DNA of 51,127 bases from an uncultured Acidobacteriia bacterium. GTDB lineage: Bacteria; Acidobacteriota; Terriglobia; Bryobacterales; Bryobacteraceae. The notes below the pieces were generated by a model, which searched no databases, was not told the DNA's origin, and was given only the letters and a program-made list of their open reading frames with translations. Every line of letters starts with the position of its first letter. Within the stretch, counting starts at the first letter, position 1. Shown in pieces: positions 18,301 to 26,046 of this stretch. Position numbers and translations under genes: made by a program. Where the stretch lies: NCBI GenBank assembly GCA_903907865.1, contig CAIVPR010000134.1:1-51127 (forward strand). The letters are read 5' to 3'.

Positions 18301-18958
18301 CTTCGACGGAGGGGCCGACGGCGTAGGCGGTCTGGTTCAGGAAGTCGATGGTGTTGATGTTGTTGTCGACACCGTTCAACAGGAAGTTGTTCTGGCCGTT
18401 GGAGCGGACGCCGTTGGCAGAGAAGCCGCCGTTGTTGGCGTCGCGGGCACCGGGCTCGGCAGGAACGACGCCGGGCACGAGGCGTGCGAGGTAGGCGAAG
18501 TTGCGTTGTCCGCCGAGGGGCACGTCGGTCAGGGTCTTGGAGTTGAGGGCGCCGCCGACCTGGGTGCTTTCCGTTTGCAGCAGCGGGGCCGAGGCGGTGA
18601 CTTCAACCGTCTGGCCGATGTCGCCGACAGTGAGGGCGATGTTGACGCCGGTACGTTCGCCGGCCTTGAGTTCGATGTCCTTCTGGCTGGCCTTCTTGAA
18701 GCCCGTCGCCGTAACGACTAGGTCGTAGATGGACGGCTTGAGGGCGGGACGGGTGAATTCACCGGAGCTGTTGGTTGTGAGTTCATACACCTGGCCGGTG
18801 CCGCGTTCGGTAACGGTCACTTTGGCATTTGCGACAACGCCGCCGGAGGCGTCGGTCACGGAGCCGGTGATGGTTGCAAGATCGCGTTGCGCAAACACTG
18901 CGGACGCGGTAATCATGGCGATCAGGGCTAGTCTAGGCCCTGTAAACTTTTGAATCAT
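15353..18958 (-). CDS. TonB-dependent receptor, Oar-like, with carboxypeptidase-regulatory-like domain
   Basis: A very large outer-membrane protein (1201 residues). A signal peptide (LALIAMITASAVFAQ) precedes an Ig-like carboxypeptidase regulatory domain (about 27-115: ATITGSVTDASGGVV, TVTERGTGQVYELTT). A plug domain follows (VPLGGQRNFAYLARLVPGV, NGVDNNINTIDFLNQ, EYGRAAGGVINVNLKSG), and then a long beta-barrel ending in Phe (FQLRVTF), the usual outer-membrane assembly signal. Such Oar-type receptors are greatly expanded in Acidobacteriota and probably import glycans or other large ligands. ATG 18958 has AAGGGGG 9 bases upstream and a promoter at 19006-19034; a strong terminator follows. Confidence 0.95.
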   Translation of the reverse strand: MIQKFTGPRLALIAMITASAVFAQRDLATITGSVTDASGGVVANAKVTVTERGTGQVYELTTNSSGEFTRPALKPSIYDLVVTATGFKKASQKDIELKAGERTGVNIALTVGDIGQTVEVTASAPLLQTESTQVGGALNSKTLTDVPLGGQRNFAYLARLVPGVVPAEPGARDANNGGFSANGVRSNGQNNFLLNGVDNNINTIDFLNQTAYAVGPSVEAIGEMSIITNGYNAEYGRAAGGVINVNLKSGTNQLHGSLFEILQNRDLNANSWNNNTAGVGRGPVIQNQFGATAGGPIKKNKLFMFGDYQGTKIISSGGSVAGLGRSGFLTIPTAAFKQGDFSSLLGPAVNVNDAAGNPVSLVKGAIYDAKSTTYMADGVTPLSRSSFPGNIVPQSRFDPAFNKILQLYPATNQPIITGNTPARDFYFVSPGGQTTQQGDGRVDYRLSDKDTIFGSMSWSNTSKTSGSPFSGSSLAIDGADFNGAQEIDLSRNAQISWSRVWTPTLISETRVGFTRLVTSRLGANPDKDLFTAFGIGGYNPTTATANNGGLPQISISGYQQTGANDWIPTKEYNNVWDFVQNVAFSKGSHAFKFGGEFRPIKFPFFQVPDPHGNIGYSGNQSAFPTNSSQTGDAVASALLGQLDSGNISTTNFISSQKVAYGFYAQDDWKVTPKLTLNLGIRYELWSPIDERFGRQANFDLDTLTLYIPKGRNQDLPLPPNFATAFPTVKVVRGTVPSTLIPWDKLDIGPRFGAAYQVANKTVIRLGYGIFYGGEENQGGSPNRGEGVPFNETVNLQRGSGVSGFLGVNDPKCVSGGVSCNYFPNGLTGGYPTNVFTLPAPVSFRGVQNDFRNPLVHKWNVIVQRELPGDMALELGYEGNHQAHQLILWNSDPCPNLGTNNTTTLSCDNTRIVRGPAGSSIIGSGLSMTSTFGYGNYAAFSSKLEKRYSNGLQFLTSYVWSHALANSGTPLSGSSNFGPTDPTNYATGYSSAAWDIRHNLTTSFNYDLPFGKGKKHFGNASKAADMVIGSWHANGILSLRTGQPFGINGTGCLGNWGRCLGVFTGTNPNAAPSGGRSPGTNGQWFDTTGYLPAYQNSATGVYTQGTLGLQSQTGPPTRTMDFSLVKDIAVTERFKAQFRAEAVNLANTPQFSQPDGSIGDAKIAAGANGTSAAVNGNGLFGKVTGANVGTERHVQFQLRVTF

Positions 18959-18974
18959 TCGATGATCCCCCTTG

Positions 18975-18988
18975 CCCGCAGTTGCGGG
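18975..18988 (-). promoter_or_regulatory. Small hairpin in the receptor 5' UTR
   Basis: CCCGCAGTTGCGGG is a self-complementary hairpin between the predicted transcription start (about 18999) and the Shine-Dalgarno AAGGGGG. It could influence translation of the receptor mRNA; this is inference. Confidence 0.25.
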
Positions 18989-19005
18989 AACATGGACTGT
19001 TGGAA

Positions 19006-19034
19006 ATCTTATCATTTTGAAGTCGTCGAATCAA
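19006..19034 (-). promoter_or_regulatory. Putative sigma70-type promoter of the TonB receptor
   Basis: On the minus strand TTGATT (19029-19034) and TAAGAT (19006-19011) are separated by exactly 17 bases. The predicted start near 18999 leaves a leader of about 40 bases with a strong Shine-Dalgarno. Confidence 0.5.
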
Positions 19035-19156
19035 TGGTTTGGATGGGGTCAAAAAAGTTTGCAAGGGGGTTCCGGCGCTATGGAATTCCGGCGCGCCCCG
19101 TTATGGATTTTGGAAGCACTGGCCGAAAGTATGGGCGGTATACTGGAGCCGCGAGC

Positions 19157-20899
19157 ATGCGATTCCCCATCTTCCGGGTGCTGCCGGGTTTCACCGCGAT
19201 CCTCTTGTCCACCTTGGCGGTCGGCGGGGCTCTCTTCGTGGCACCCGCCCAAGTCCCCCGCGCCATCCGCTTCGTGGATGTGGCCGCAGATCGGGGACTC
19301 ACGGCAGTGACCACGTTCGGAGGCTCCGCTCGCAAGGACTACATCCTTGAAAGTACTGGTACAGGGGCAGTTTTGTTTGATTTCGATGACGACGGGGCCC
19401 AGGATATCTTCATCGCCAACGGCACCGTTCTCAACCCGAAAACACCACCGCAGCCCTCGCAGCTTTACCACAATGACGGTACGGGTCACTTTACCGATGT
19501 CGCCCGCAAGGCCGGTCTGACCAAGACCGGATGGGCCCAGGCGGCCTGCGCGGGGGACCTCGACAACGACGGGCATCCCGACCTCTTGGTCACCTACTAC
19601 GGGGGCAACACCCTTTACAAGAATTTAGGAAATGGAAGATTCGAGGATGTGACGGCGCGTGCGGGGCTGGGTTCGGGAGTATCCGAGGCGGAAAAAAAAT
19701 TTTGGAGCTCGGGCTGCGCGTTCGTCGATTACGACCGGGACGGCCTGCTGGACATCGTAATCGGCAGTTATCTGTCGTTTGACCTCGCCGGGGCGCCCAA
19801 ACCGGGGTCGGGCCGCAACTGCATGTGGAAGGGTTTGGCGGTGTGGTGCGGGCCGCACGGGATGGAGGGCGGGCTGCCGACCCTGTACCACAACAACGGC
19901 GACGGGACGTTCACGGACGTTTCGGCTAAGGCCGGTCTACTGGCGGCGGGTCGGCGAAACCAGTTGGGGGTGGTGACGGCGGACTTCGACAACGACGGCT
20001 GGCCGGACATCTATATAGCGTGCGACCAGACGCCGAGCCTGCTCTTCCGCAACAAGCACGACGGGACGTTCGAGGAGATCGGGTCGCAGGCAGGGGTGGC
20101 GTACAACTCGGACGGGCGGCTGCAGGCGGGGATGGGGGTGGCGGTGGCGGACTACGACGGGAACGGGTTCCTCGACATCGCGAAGACGAATTTTTCGGGT
20201 GACCGACCGTCGCTATTCCACAACGAGGACGGGAAACTCTTCGAGGACGTGTCGGAACAGGCGGGCTTGGGGCGGAACCAGTTGCTGGGCTGGGGGATCG
20301 CGTTCCTCGATGTGGACGAGGACGGTTGGCCGGACCTGGTGATGGCGAACGGGCACGTTTATCCGGAAGTGGACGGGTCTGCGGTCGGTGAGACATACCG
20401 GCAGAAGACCCTGCTGTACCGGAATTCGGGGAACGGGCGGTTCGAGGATGTGACGGCGGCGGCGGGGCCGGGGTTCGCGGTTGCAAGGCCCGCGCGGGGG
20501 TTGGCTGTGGGGGATGTGGATGGCGACGGGAGACCGGAAATCCTGATCGTGAACATGAACGAGAAGCCGGCGTTGCTCAAGAATGTAGGAGCGCGGGGGA
20601 ATGCCCTGGCGGTTGAACTGGTGGGGACGAAGTCGAACCGGAGCGCCATCGGGGCGCGGATCACGGTGGAGGCGGGCGGGCGGAAACGGATCGCGGAGGT
20701 GGTGGGCGGGGGGAGCTATTTCTCGCAGAGCTCGCTGACGCAGTATTTCGGACTGGGGGGATTGGGGAAGGTGGACCGGATCGAGGTGCGGTGGCCGAAT
20801 GGCTTGGTGCAGGTATGGGGGGAGGTGGGGATCAACCGGACGGTGCGGCTGGTCGAGGGGCGGGCGGAGGCGGGGGAGCGGGCGTTCGTGAAGCGGTGA
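19157..20899 (+). CDS. CRTAC1-type FG-GAP repeat protein with ASPIC/UnbV domain
   Basis: Secreted 580-residue protein. Signal peptide LPGFTAILLSTLAVGG is followed by IRFVDVAADRGL, then a series of calcium-loop FG-GAP repeats (LFDFDDDGAQDIFIANG, GDLDNDGHPDLLVTYYG, VDYDRDGLLDIVIG, ADFDNDGWPDIYIA, ADYDGNGFLDIAKTN, LDVDEDGWPDLVMANG, GDVDGDGRPEILIVN) forming a propeller. The C-terminus is an ASPIC/UnbV domain (NALAVELVG, SAIGARITVEAGG, SSLTQYFGLGG, VDRIEVRWPNG). Family members are extracellular and poorly characterised. ATG 19157 follows GGAG; a possible -10 (TATACT, 19139-19144) lies very close, so the leader would be short. An A8-T4 tract at 19692-19703 lies in the coding region. Confidence 0.9.
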   Translation: MRFPIFRVLPGFTAILLSTLAVGGALFVAPAQVPRAIRFVDVAADRGLTAVTTFGGSARKDYILESTGTGAVLFDFDDDGAQDIFIANGTVLNPKTPPQPSQLYHNDGTGHFTDVARKAGLTKTGWAQAACAGDLDNDGHPDLLVTYYGGNTLYKNLGNGRFEDVTARAGLGSGVSEAEKKFWSSGCAFVDYDRDGLLDIVIGSYLSFDLAGAPKPGSGRNCMWKGLAVWCGPHGMEGGLPTLYHNNGDGTFTDVSAKAGLLAAGRRNQLGVVTADFDNDGWPDIYIACDQTPSLLFRNKHDGTFEEIGSQAGVAYNSDGRLQAGMGVAVADYDGNGFLDIAKTNFSGDRPSLFHNEDGKLFEDVSEQAGLGRNQLLGWGIAFLDVDEDGWPDLVMANGHVYPEVDGSAVGETYRQKTLLYRNSGNGRFEDVTAAAGPGFAVARPARGLAVGDVDGDGRPEILIVNMNEKPALLKNVGARGNALAVELVGTKSNRSAIGARITVEAGGRKRIAEVVGGGSYFSQSSLTQYFGLGGLGKVDRIEVRWPNGLVQVWGEVGINRTVRLVEGRAEAGERAFVKR

Positions 20900-20900
20900 G

Positions 20901-21298
20901 TTAGCGGCGGACCAAGGCGGTGCGCTCTTCGAGGCGGACGAGGCGTCCTCTTCTAGATACGGTCGAGACGCCGGTCGACAGCATCAAACCTACGGTTCAT
21001 GTCGGCCTTCAGATCATCGAAGCGCTTGTTCTGCGACCATTGGGCCGTCGTGGTCGTCGAGTTTCTTCTCGATGCGGTCGAAACGGCGTTCGACGGAGTC
21101 GAACCGGCGGATCATGTCGGAATGGATATCCGCGAACCGGCGGTTCATGTCAGCCTTCAAATCATCAAAACGTTTGTTGAGATTGTCGAAGCGCTTGTTC
21201 TGGGACCATTGGGCCGTCCAGACCGTCACCATCAAGGTAACCATGATGGGCAGGGCGACCGAAACGAACTGTTGGAACGCCGGGTTGGCGAAGTTCAT
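20901..21298 (-). pseudogene. Membrane-anchored coiled-coil protein gene, duplicated internally and frame-disrupted
   Basis: ATG 21298 (or 21325) begins a protein with one membrane segment (FVSVALPIMVTLMVTVW) and a charged coiled coil of repeated RRFD/KRFD units. The frame runs to a stop at 21014. After DRIEKKLDDHDG, the DNA repeats the coiled-coil start (WSQNKRFDDLKADMNRRFD) in a different frame, 169 bp away, which ends in TAG near 20953. A natural-looking end (RLVRLEERTALVRR, stop at 20901-20903) lies in the third frame. So an out-of-frame tandem duplication plus another shift seems to have broken a longer coiled-coil protein; the shorter 95-104-residue product may still be made. Confidence 0.6.
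20990..21218. repeat. Imperfect 169-bp tandem duplication
   Basis: A stretch at 21022-21049 recurs at 21191-21218 with one mismatch in 28 bases, an offset of 169 bp. Flanking similarity continues leftward (the codons for DLKADMNRRF), with a 21-bp unit absent from the left copy. Because 169 is not a multiple of three, the duplication shifts frame. Confidence 0.75.
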
Positions 21299-21353
21299 GA
21301 CGTGTTCATTGTAATCGAAAACCATCCGCCGACAAGGGCATGGAAACCCGGAT

Positions 21354-22670
21354 CTACGCGCCTTCGGGAAATACCCGTTTGAAGATGGCGTCGACGTGCT
21401 TCAACTGGCGCTCCACCGAAAACGTGTTCGCCAGCGTCTCCGGCCCGACCAGCGACGTGATCTCCGGATGCGCCTCAATGGCCGCCCGGAAGTCGCCTTC
21501 CTCATCCCAAGCCTGCATCGCCTGCTGCTGCACGATGGCGTAGGCCTTCTCCCGCAGCATGCCCGCCGCCGCTAAGTCCAGCAACAGCTGGCCGGAGAAG
21601 ACCAAGCCGCGCGTGGACTCCAGATTGCGCAGCATGCGCTCTGGGTAGACGAACATCTTGTCGACCAAGTTGGTCGTGATTGCCAGCAGGTAGTCGGCGA
21701 GGATGGTCGAATCGGGCAGGATCACCCGCTCCACCGACGAGTGCGAAATATCACGCTCATGCCATAACGCGATGTTCTCGAATGCCGCCTGGGCGTTGGA
21801 CCGCACCACGCGCGCGAGGCCGCAAATCTGCTCGCTGACGATCGGGTTCTTCTTGTGGGGCATCGCCGAGGAGCCCTTCTGGCCGCGGGCGAAGTATTCG
21901 GAGGCTTCCCGAACCTCGGTCCGCTGCAGATGCCGCACTTCGAGCGCGATCTTTTCGAGAAGCGCGGTCAGCGTGGCGAGCGTGGCGATGAAGTGGGCGT
22001 GGCGATCACGTTGGATCACCTGGGAGGCCACGGGTGCCGGTTCCAGCCCCAGCTTGGCGCAGATGCGCTCCTCCGCCTCGGGGCCAATGTGGGCGAACGT
22101 GCCGACAGCACCGGAGATCTTGCCCACGCGCAGATCCTCGACGGCAGCCTCGACGCGGCGCAGGTCGCGGCCCGCCTCTTGGTACCAGATGGCGAGCTTG
22201 AGCCCGAAAGTGATCGGTTCGGCGTGAACGCCGTGGGTGCGGCCGATTTGCACCGCATCCTTGAACTCCCAGGCGCGGCGCTTGAGCACCGCCTGGAGCT
22301 TCTTGATCCCCTCTACGATGATCCGGCCCGCCTGCACCAGTTGCAGCGCCTGGGCGGTGTCCACCACGTCGTTCGACGTCATGCCGTAGTGGAACCAGCG
22401 CGAGGAACCGGCGTGTCCGGCGGCGTCCATCGACTCGGCGACGGCCGTGGTGAACGCGATCACGTCGTGCCGGGTGGTGCGCTCGATCTCGAAGATCCGG
22501 TCCACGTCGAAACCGGCGTGGCGGCGCAGCAGGACGGCGTCCTCGACAGGGACAACCCCCATCTCCGCCAGCGCCTCGGACGCGGCCAGTTCGACCTCAA
22601 GCCACTGCTGGAACTTGTTCCGGTCGGTCCAAACGGCACCCATTTCCGGGCGGGTATATCGGGCGATCAA
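21354..22670 (-). CDS. purB: Adenylosuccinate lyase
   Basis: Cytosolic enzyme of purine synthesis that splits fumarate from SAICAR and from adenylosuccinate. It is 438 residues, normal for the bacterial short type. MIARYTRPEMGAVW is the standard N-terminus; TTRHDVIAFT, HYGMTSNDVVDTA and GRTHGVHAEP hold active-site His/Thr/Ser residues. The fumarase/aspartase-superfamily signature is GSSAMPHKKNP. The start is TTG 22670, overlapping the upstream stop in TTGA, so it is translationally coupled to the metallo-beta-lactamase gene. Confidence 0.97.
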   Translation of the reverse strand: MIARYTRPEMGAVWTDRNKFQQWLEVELAASEALAEMGVVPVEDAVLLRRHAGFDVDRIFEIERTTRHDVIAFTTAVAESMDAAGHAGSSRWFHYGMTSNDVVDTAQALQLVQAGRIIVEGIKKLQAVLKRRAWEFKDAVQIGRTHGVHAEPITFGLKLAIWYQEAGRDLRRVEAAVEDLRVGKISGAVGTFAHIGPEAEERICAKLGLEPAPVASQVIQRDRHAHFIATLATLTALLEKIALEVRHLQRTEVREASEYFARGQKGSSAMPHKKNPIVSEQICGLARVVRSNAQAAFENIALWHERDISHSSVERVILPDSTILADYLLAITTNLVDKMFVYPERMLRNLESTRGLVFSGQLLLDLAAAGMLREKAYAIVQQQAMQAWDEEGDFRAAIEAHPEITSLVGPETLANTFSVERQLKHVDAIFKRVFPEGA

Positions 22671-23470
22671 TACGTAAATACCTCAGTCTGTCTTTTCTGT
22701 TCGGCCACCACCAGATTGGGGGAGATGCCCCGCCGCTCCAGCGACTGCTCGGCACCGATCCGGACAATCTCCGGATGGTTGTTGTGCTCGCTCAAATGCC
22801 CCAGGATCAGGGTCTGGACCCCCGAATCGAGGTCGTTTTCAATGTAGTCGCAAGTCACCCCGTTCGAGAGGTGCCCGTTGCGGCCCATCACCCGCTGCTT
22901 GACGCTCCACGGGTAGGGGCCGACTTTCAGCATGTCGAGGTCGTGGTTCGACTCGATCAGCAGGATCTGCGTCCGGCGCAGGTGGTGCCGGACCGAATCC
23001 GGCATGTAGCCCAGATCCGTGGCCACCCCGATCTTGATCCCTTCGGCGAGGAAGGTGAATCCCACGGGATCGACCGCGTCGTGGGGGATGGTGAAACTCT
23101 GCACCGCGATGTTGCCCAGCATCCAGCCGGAACCGGCTTGGAAGCGTTCGACGGGTGCAGGTTGTTCCGGCTGCTTGCCGTCCGTGGACCAGTCCAGCAT
23201 CGGGGCTGTCAGGCGGGAGACGTATACTGCAACGGGCTTTTTCTGCTTGGCGCGCCAACGAACGAACCGCGCGAGTCCGGCAACGTGGTCGCAGTGCTCG
23301 TGGGTGATCAGCACGGCGTCAATCTCCAGCGGATCCTCGCCGATCTCGTTCAACCGGCGGGTCACATCCTTCACGCTCAGGCCCGCATCGACAAGGACGC
23401 GCGTCTTCGACGTTCCCACGAACGAGGTATTGCCCGCGCTGCCACTGGCCAGGACGCAGAACTTGACCAC
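22667..23470 (-). CDS. MBL-fold metallohydrolase, YycJ/WalJ-like
   Basis: 267 residues with a metallo-beta-lactamase fold. KFCVLASGSAGNTSFV is the typical YycJ/WalJ opening, and LITHEHCDHVAGL is the H-x-H-x-D-H zinc site. ATDLGYMPDSV, LIESNHDLDML and ILGHLSEHNNHPE supply further ligands. Homologues are cytosolic exonuclease-like proteins (YycJ is a dsDNA exonuclease in some species). GTG 23470 was chosen because GGGAG precedes it at good spacing and the family starts there. It precedes purB and shares its transcript. Confidence 0.9.
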   Translation of the reverse strand: MVKFCVLASGSAGNTSFVGTSKTRVLVDAGLSVKDVTRRLNEIGEDPLEIDAVLITHEHCDHVAGLARFVRWRAKQKKPVAVYVSRLTAPMLDWSTDGKQPEQPAPVERFQAGSGWMLGNIAVQSFTIPHDAVDPVGFTFLAEGIKIGVATDLGYMPDSVRHHLRRTQILLIESNHDLDMLKVGPYPWSVKQRVMGRNGHLSNGVTCDYIENDLDSGVQTLILGHLSEHNNHPEIVRIGAEQSLERRGISPNLVVAEQKRQTEVFTY

Positions 23471-23555
23471 AACAAATCTCCCTCGTCCTGTTTTAGCAGG
23501 ACGGGACCCGCGGCGCAACGGCCCGGATCCCGGTTCGGTACTATCCCTTTGTTTT

Positions 23556-24536
<981 letters not shown>

Positions 24537-24553
24537 CTAGATCGGGAAGGACC

Positions 24554-24559
24554 ATTATA
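24554..24559 (-). promoter_or_regulatory. Putative -10 element of mdh
   Basis: A perfect TATAAT on the minus strand, 35 bases ahead of the mdh GTG. No good -35 is found 17 bases upstream; that space holds a hairpin (CGACCC at 24561-24566 with GGGTCG at 24575-24580), which may be the end signal of the upstream small gene or an operator. Confidence 0.45.
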
Positions 24560-24584
24560 TCGACCCGGTGGACGGGGTCGCCGG

Positions 24585-24761
24585 TTAGGCAGTGCCGGTG
24601 GGGTTGTCGGCGTCGGCCTTGGTGAAGTCGGGCTTGTACTTGGGCTTGCGGTCGGCCTTGGGGACGATGGTGACGCCGGGTTTAACGATGCCGACACGCT
24701 CGCGGGCGATGGCGCGGACTTCCTTGGTGGCGCTGAATACGTCCTTCTTTTTGCGTGCCAT
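24585..24761 (-). CDS. Small basic protein of unknown function (58 aa)
   Basis: A short frame of 58 residues lying between the WYL regulator and mdh. It starts ARKKKDVFSATKEVRAIARE and continues with VGIVKPGVTIVP, ADRKPKYKPDFTKAD, with many Lys/Arg and no hydrophobic segment. Third-position GC is high and the stop is well placed (TAA 24585-24587), which favours a real gene. It could be a nucleic-acid-binding or ribosome-associated protein; that is a guess from composition. The Shine-Dalgarno is weak. I do not recognise a named family. Confidence 0.65.
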   Translation of the reverse strand: MARKKKDVFSATKEVRAIARERVGIVKPGVTIVPKADRKPKYKPDFTKADADNPTGTA

Positions 24762-24787
24762 AGGTCCATTGTCTCAGGTTTTCGAAA

Positions 24788-25474
24788 TCAGGGTGCCCGT
24801 TGCGGCAGCGTCGCGATGAAATCCTCGAGGCGCTTGCCTGGCTCATTCGGGAAGGTCGACGTGTCGAGCGCAAGCGACTCGATGCGGTCGATGCGGAAGC
24901 TGCGGAAGTCCCCTCGCGTCTCGCACCAAGCCACGAGCGTCCAAATCTTGCCCCAGAAATACAGACCCAATGGCCGCAGGGTGCGGGTGGTGGCGCGGTT
25001 GTCGCGGTCGGAGTAGGCAATGGTGATGCGGCGCGAACCGGCGACCGCGTGCCGGATCTGTTCGAGGCGCTCCTCCACGACCGGATCGACGTTGATGCGC
25101 GGGGCGAAGATGCGGGTGGTGTCGGGCTCGCCGCGCCGCTCCTTCGGCAAGGCCAGCGCGACCTTCTGCAGCGCCGATTCGCCCGCGAAGCGCAGGCCGG
25201 GGCCGCCGAACGCCGCCACCATGCGGATTCCGGCAACCACGGCCTCGACTTCGTCGGGAGTGAACATCAGGGGTGTGAGGTTGAAATCGGGCGGCAGCGC
25301 GTAGCCGACCCCGGCCTCCCCGCGCACCGGCACACCGGAGACCGAGAGGTCGGCGATGTCGCGGTAAATGGTGCGCAGGGAGACGTCGAGGCGCTCGGCC
25401 AGTTGCTGCGCGGTGGTGAGGCGGCGCGAACGCAGGTGCTGGACGATGTGGAACAGACGGTCGGCACGGCGCAT
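24788..25474 (-). CDS. WYL-domain transcriptional regulator (YafY/DeoR-like HTH)
   Basis: 228 residues. The N-terminal winged helix reads RADRLFHIVQHLRSRRLTTA and ERLDVSLRTIYRDIADL, the recognition helix of YafY-type regulators. The C-terminal WYL region contains ITIAYSDRDNRATTRTLRP, GLYFWGKIWTLVAWC and DFRSFRIDRI, a module that binds small ligands or nucleic acid ends. ATG 25474 is the family start; an earlier in-frame ATG would add unrelated residues. The VOC gene directly upstream on the same strand is a common neighbour of YafY regulators and may be in the same transcript or under its control. Confidence 0.9.
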   Translation of the reverse strand: MRRADRLFHIVQHLRSRRLTTAQQLAERLDVSLRTIYRDIADLSVSGVPVRGEAGVGYALPPDFNLTPLMFTPDEVEAVVAGIRMVAAFGGPGLRFAGESALQKVALALPKERRGEPDTTRIFAPRINVDPVVEERLEQIRHAVAGSRRITIAYSDRDNRATTRTLRPLGLYFWGKIWTLVAWCETRGDFRSFRIDRIESLALDTSTFPNEPGKRLEDFIATLPQRAP

Positions 25475-25555
25475 GGAGACGATTTTAAGGCTGAGGCCTA
25501 GTTTTCGGCACACGAGCCGCGGCGCGCTCTGCCCACTGGGTCAAGTGACACCCCT

Positions 25556-25567
25556 TAGCCGCGGCTA
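25556..25567. repeat. 12-bp perfect palindrome between VOC and WYL genes
   Basis: TAGCCGCGGCTA sits 11 bases beyond the VOC stop and about 80 bases before the WYL start. It might be an operator for the regulator or a weak end-of-gene hairpin. Confidence 0.3.
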
Positions 25568-25578
25568 GACGTGTGCTG

Positions 25579-25950
25579 TTACTGGAGAGCGTGGACGCCG
25601 ACGCGGTTGCCTTCGGTATCGACAATTTGGGCGAAAAAGCCCATGCCGGGCGGGAGCGCGGTCCTCGGCAGGGCGATGCCGCCGCCTGCGGGGACGACGC
25701 GGTCGAGCACGGCGTCGAGCGAAGGGGAGGCGTTTAAGTAGATGATGGTGCCCAAGCCGGAGGGCTCCATGCCGGGGCCCGACATCACGCAGCCGCCCGT
25801 GTGGCGCTCGCGGTCGTAGGGGAAGGCAGCCAGTCGGTTGGGGCCCATGTCGTGGGGAGTCAGGGTGACGTCGAAGATGGTCTGGTAGAAGGTCCGGGCG
25901 CGGTCGAGGTCGGTGGCCGGGATCTCGAACCAGCTGATTGGTTTTGTCAT
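25579..25950 (-). CDS. VOC-family (glyoxalase-like) protein
   Basis: 123 residues forming one vicinal-oxygen-chelate unit. PISWFEIPATDLDRARTFYQ is the classic beta-alpha opening with a likely metal ligand Glu; GTIIYLNASPSLDAVLDRV and GFFAQIVDTEGNRVGVHA complete the second half. Many such proteins are lyase- or bleomycin-resistance-like with unknown substrates. ATG 25950 was chosen since the longer open frame upstream has no family similarity. It is next to a WYL regulator on the same strand. Confidence 0.88.
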   Translation of the reverse strand: MTKPISWFEIPATDLDRARTFYQTIFDVTLTPHDMGPNRLAAFPYDRERHTGGCVMSGPGMEPSGLGTIIYLNASPSLDAVLDRVVPAGGGIALPRTALPPGMGFFAQIVDTEGNRVGVHALQ

Positions 25951-26046
25951 GAAGCCAGTTTGCGGGAATCCTGCTGACAGCGTGGTGTCAGGAGACTTGG
26001 GGAGGAGCCTCAAAGCAGCCAGACTGGAACGATTTTTCACGGTACA

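Noticed and set aside
14864-18721. 1285-codon plus-strand open frame
   Set aside because: It is antisense to the TonB receptor; its residue mix (Val/Gly/Ala/Asp/Arg) is a composition shadow and it has no domain.
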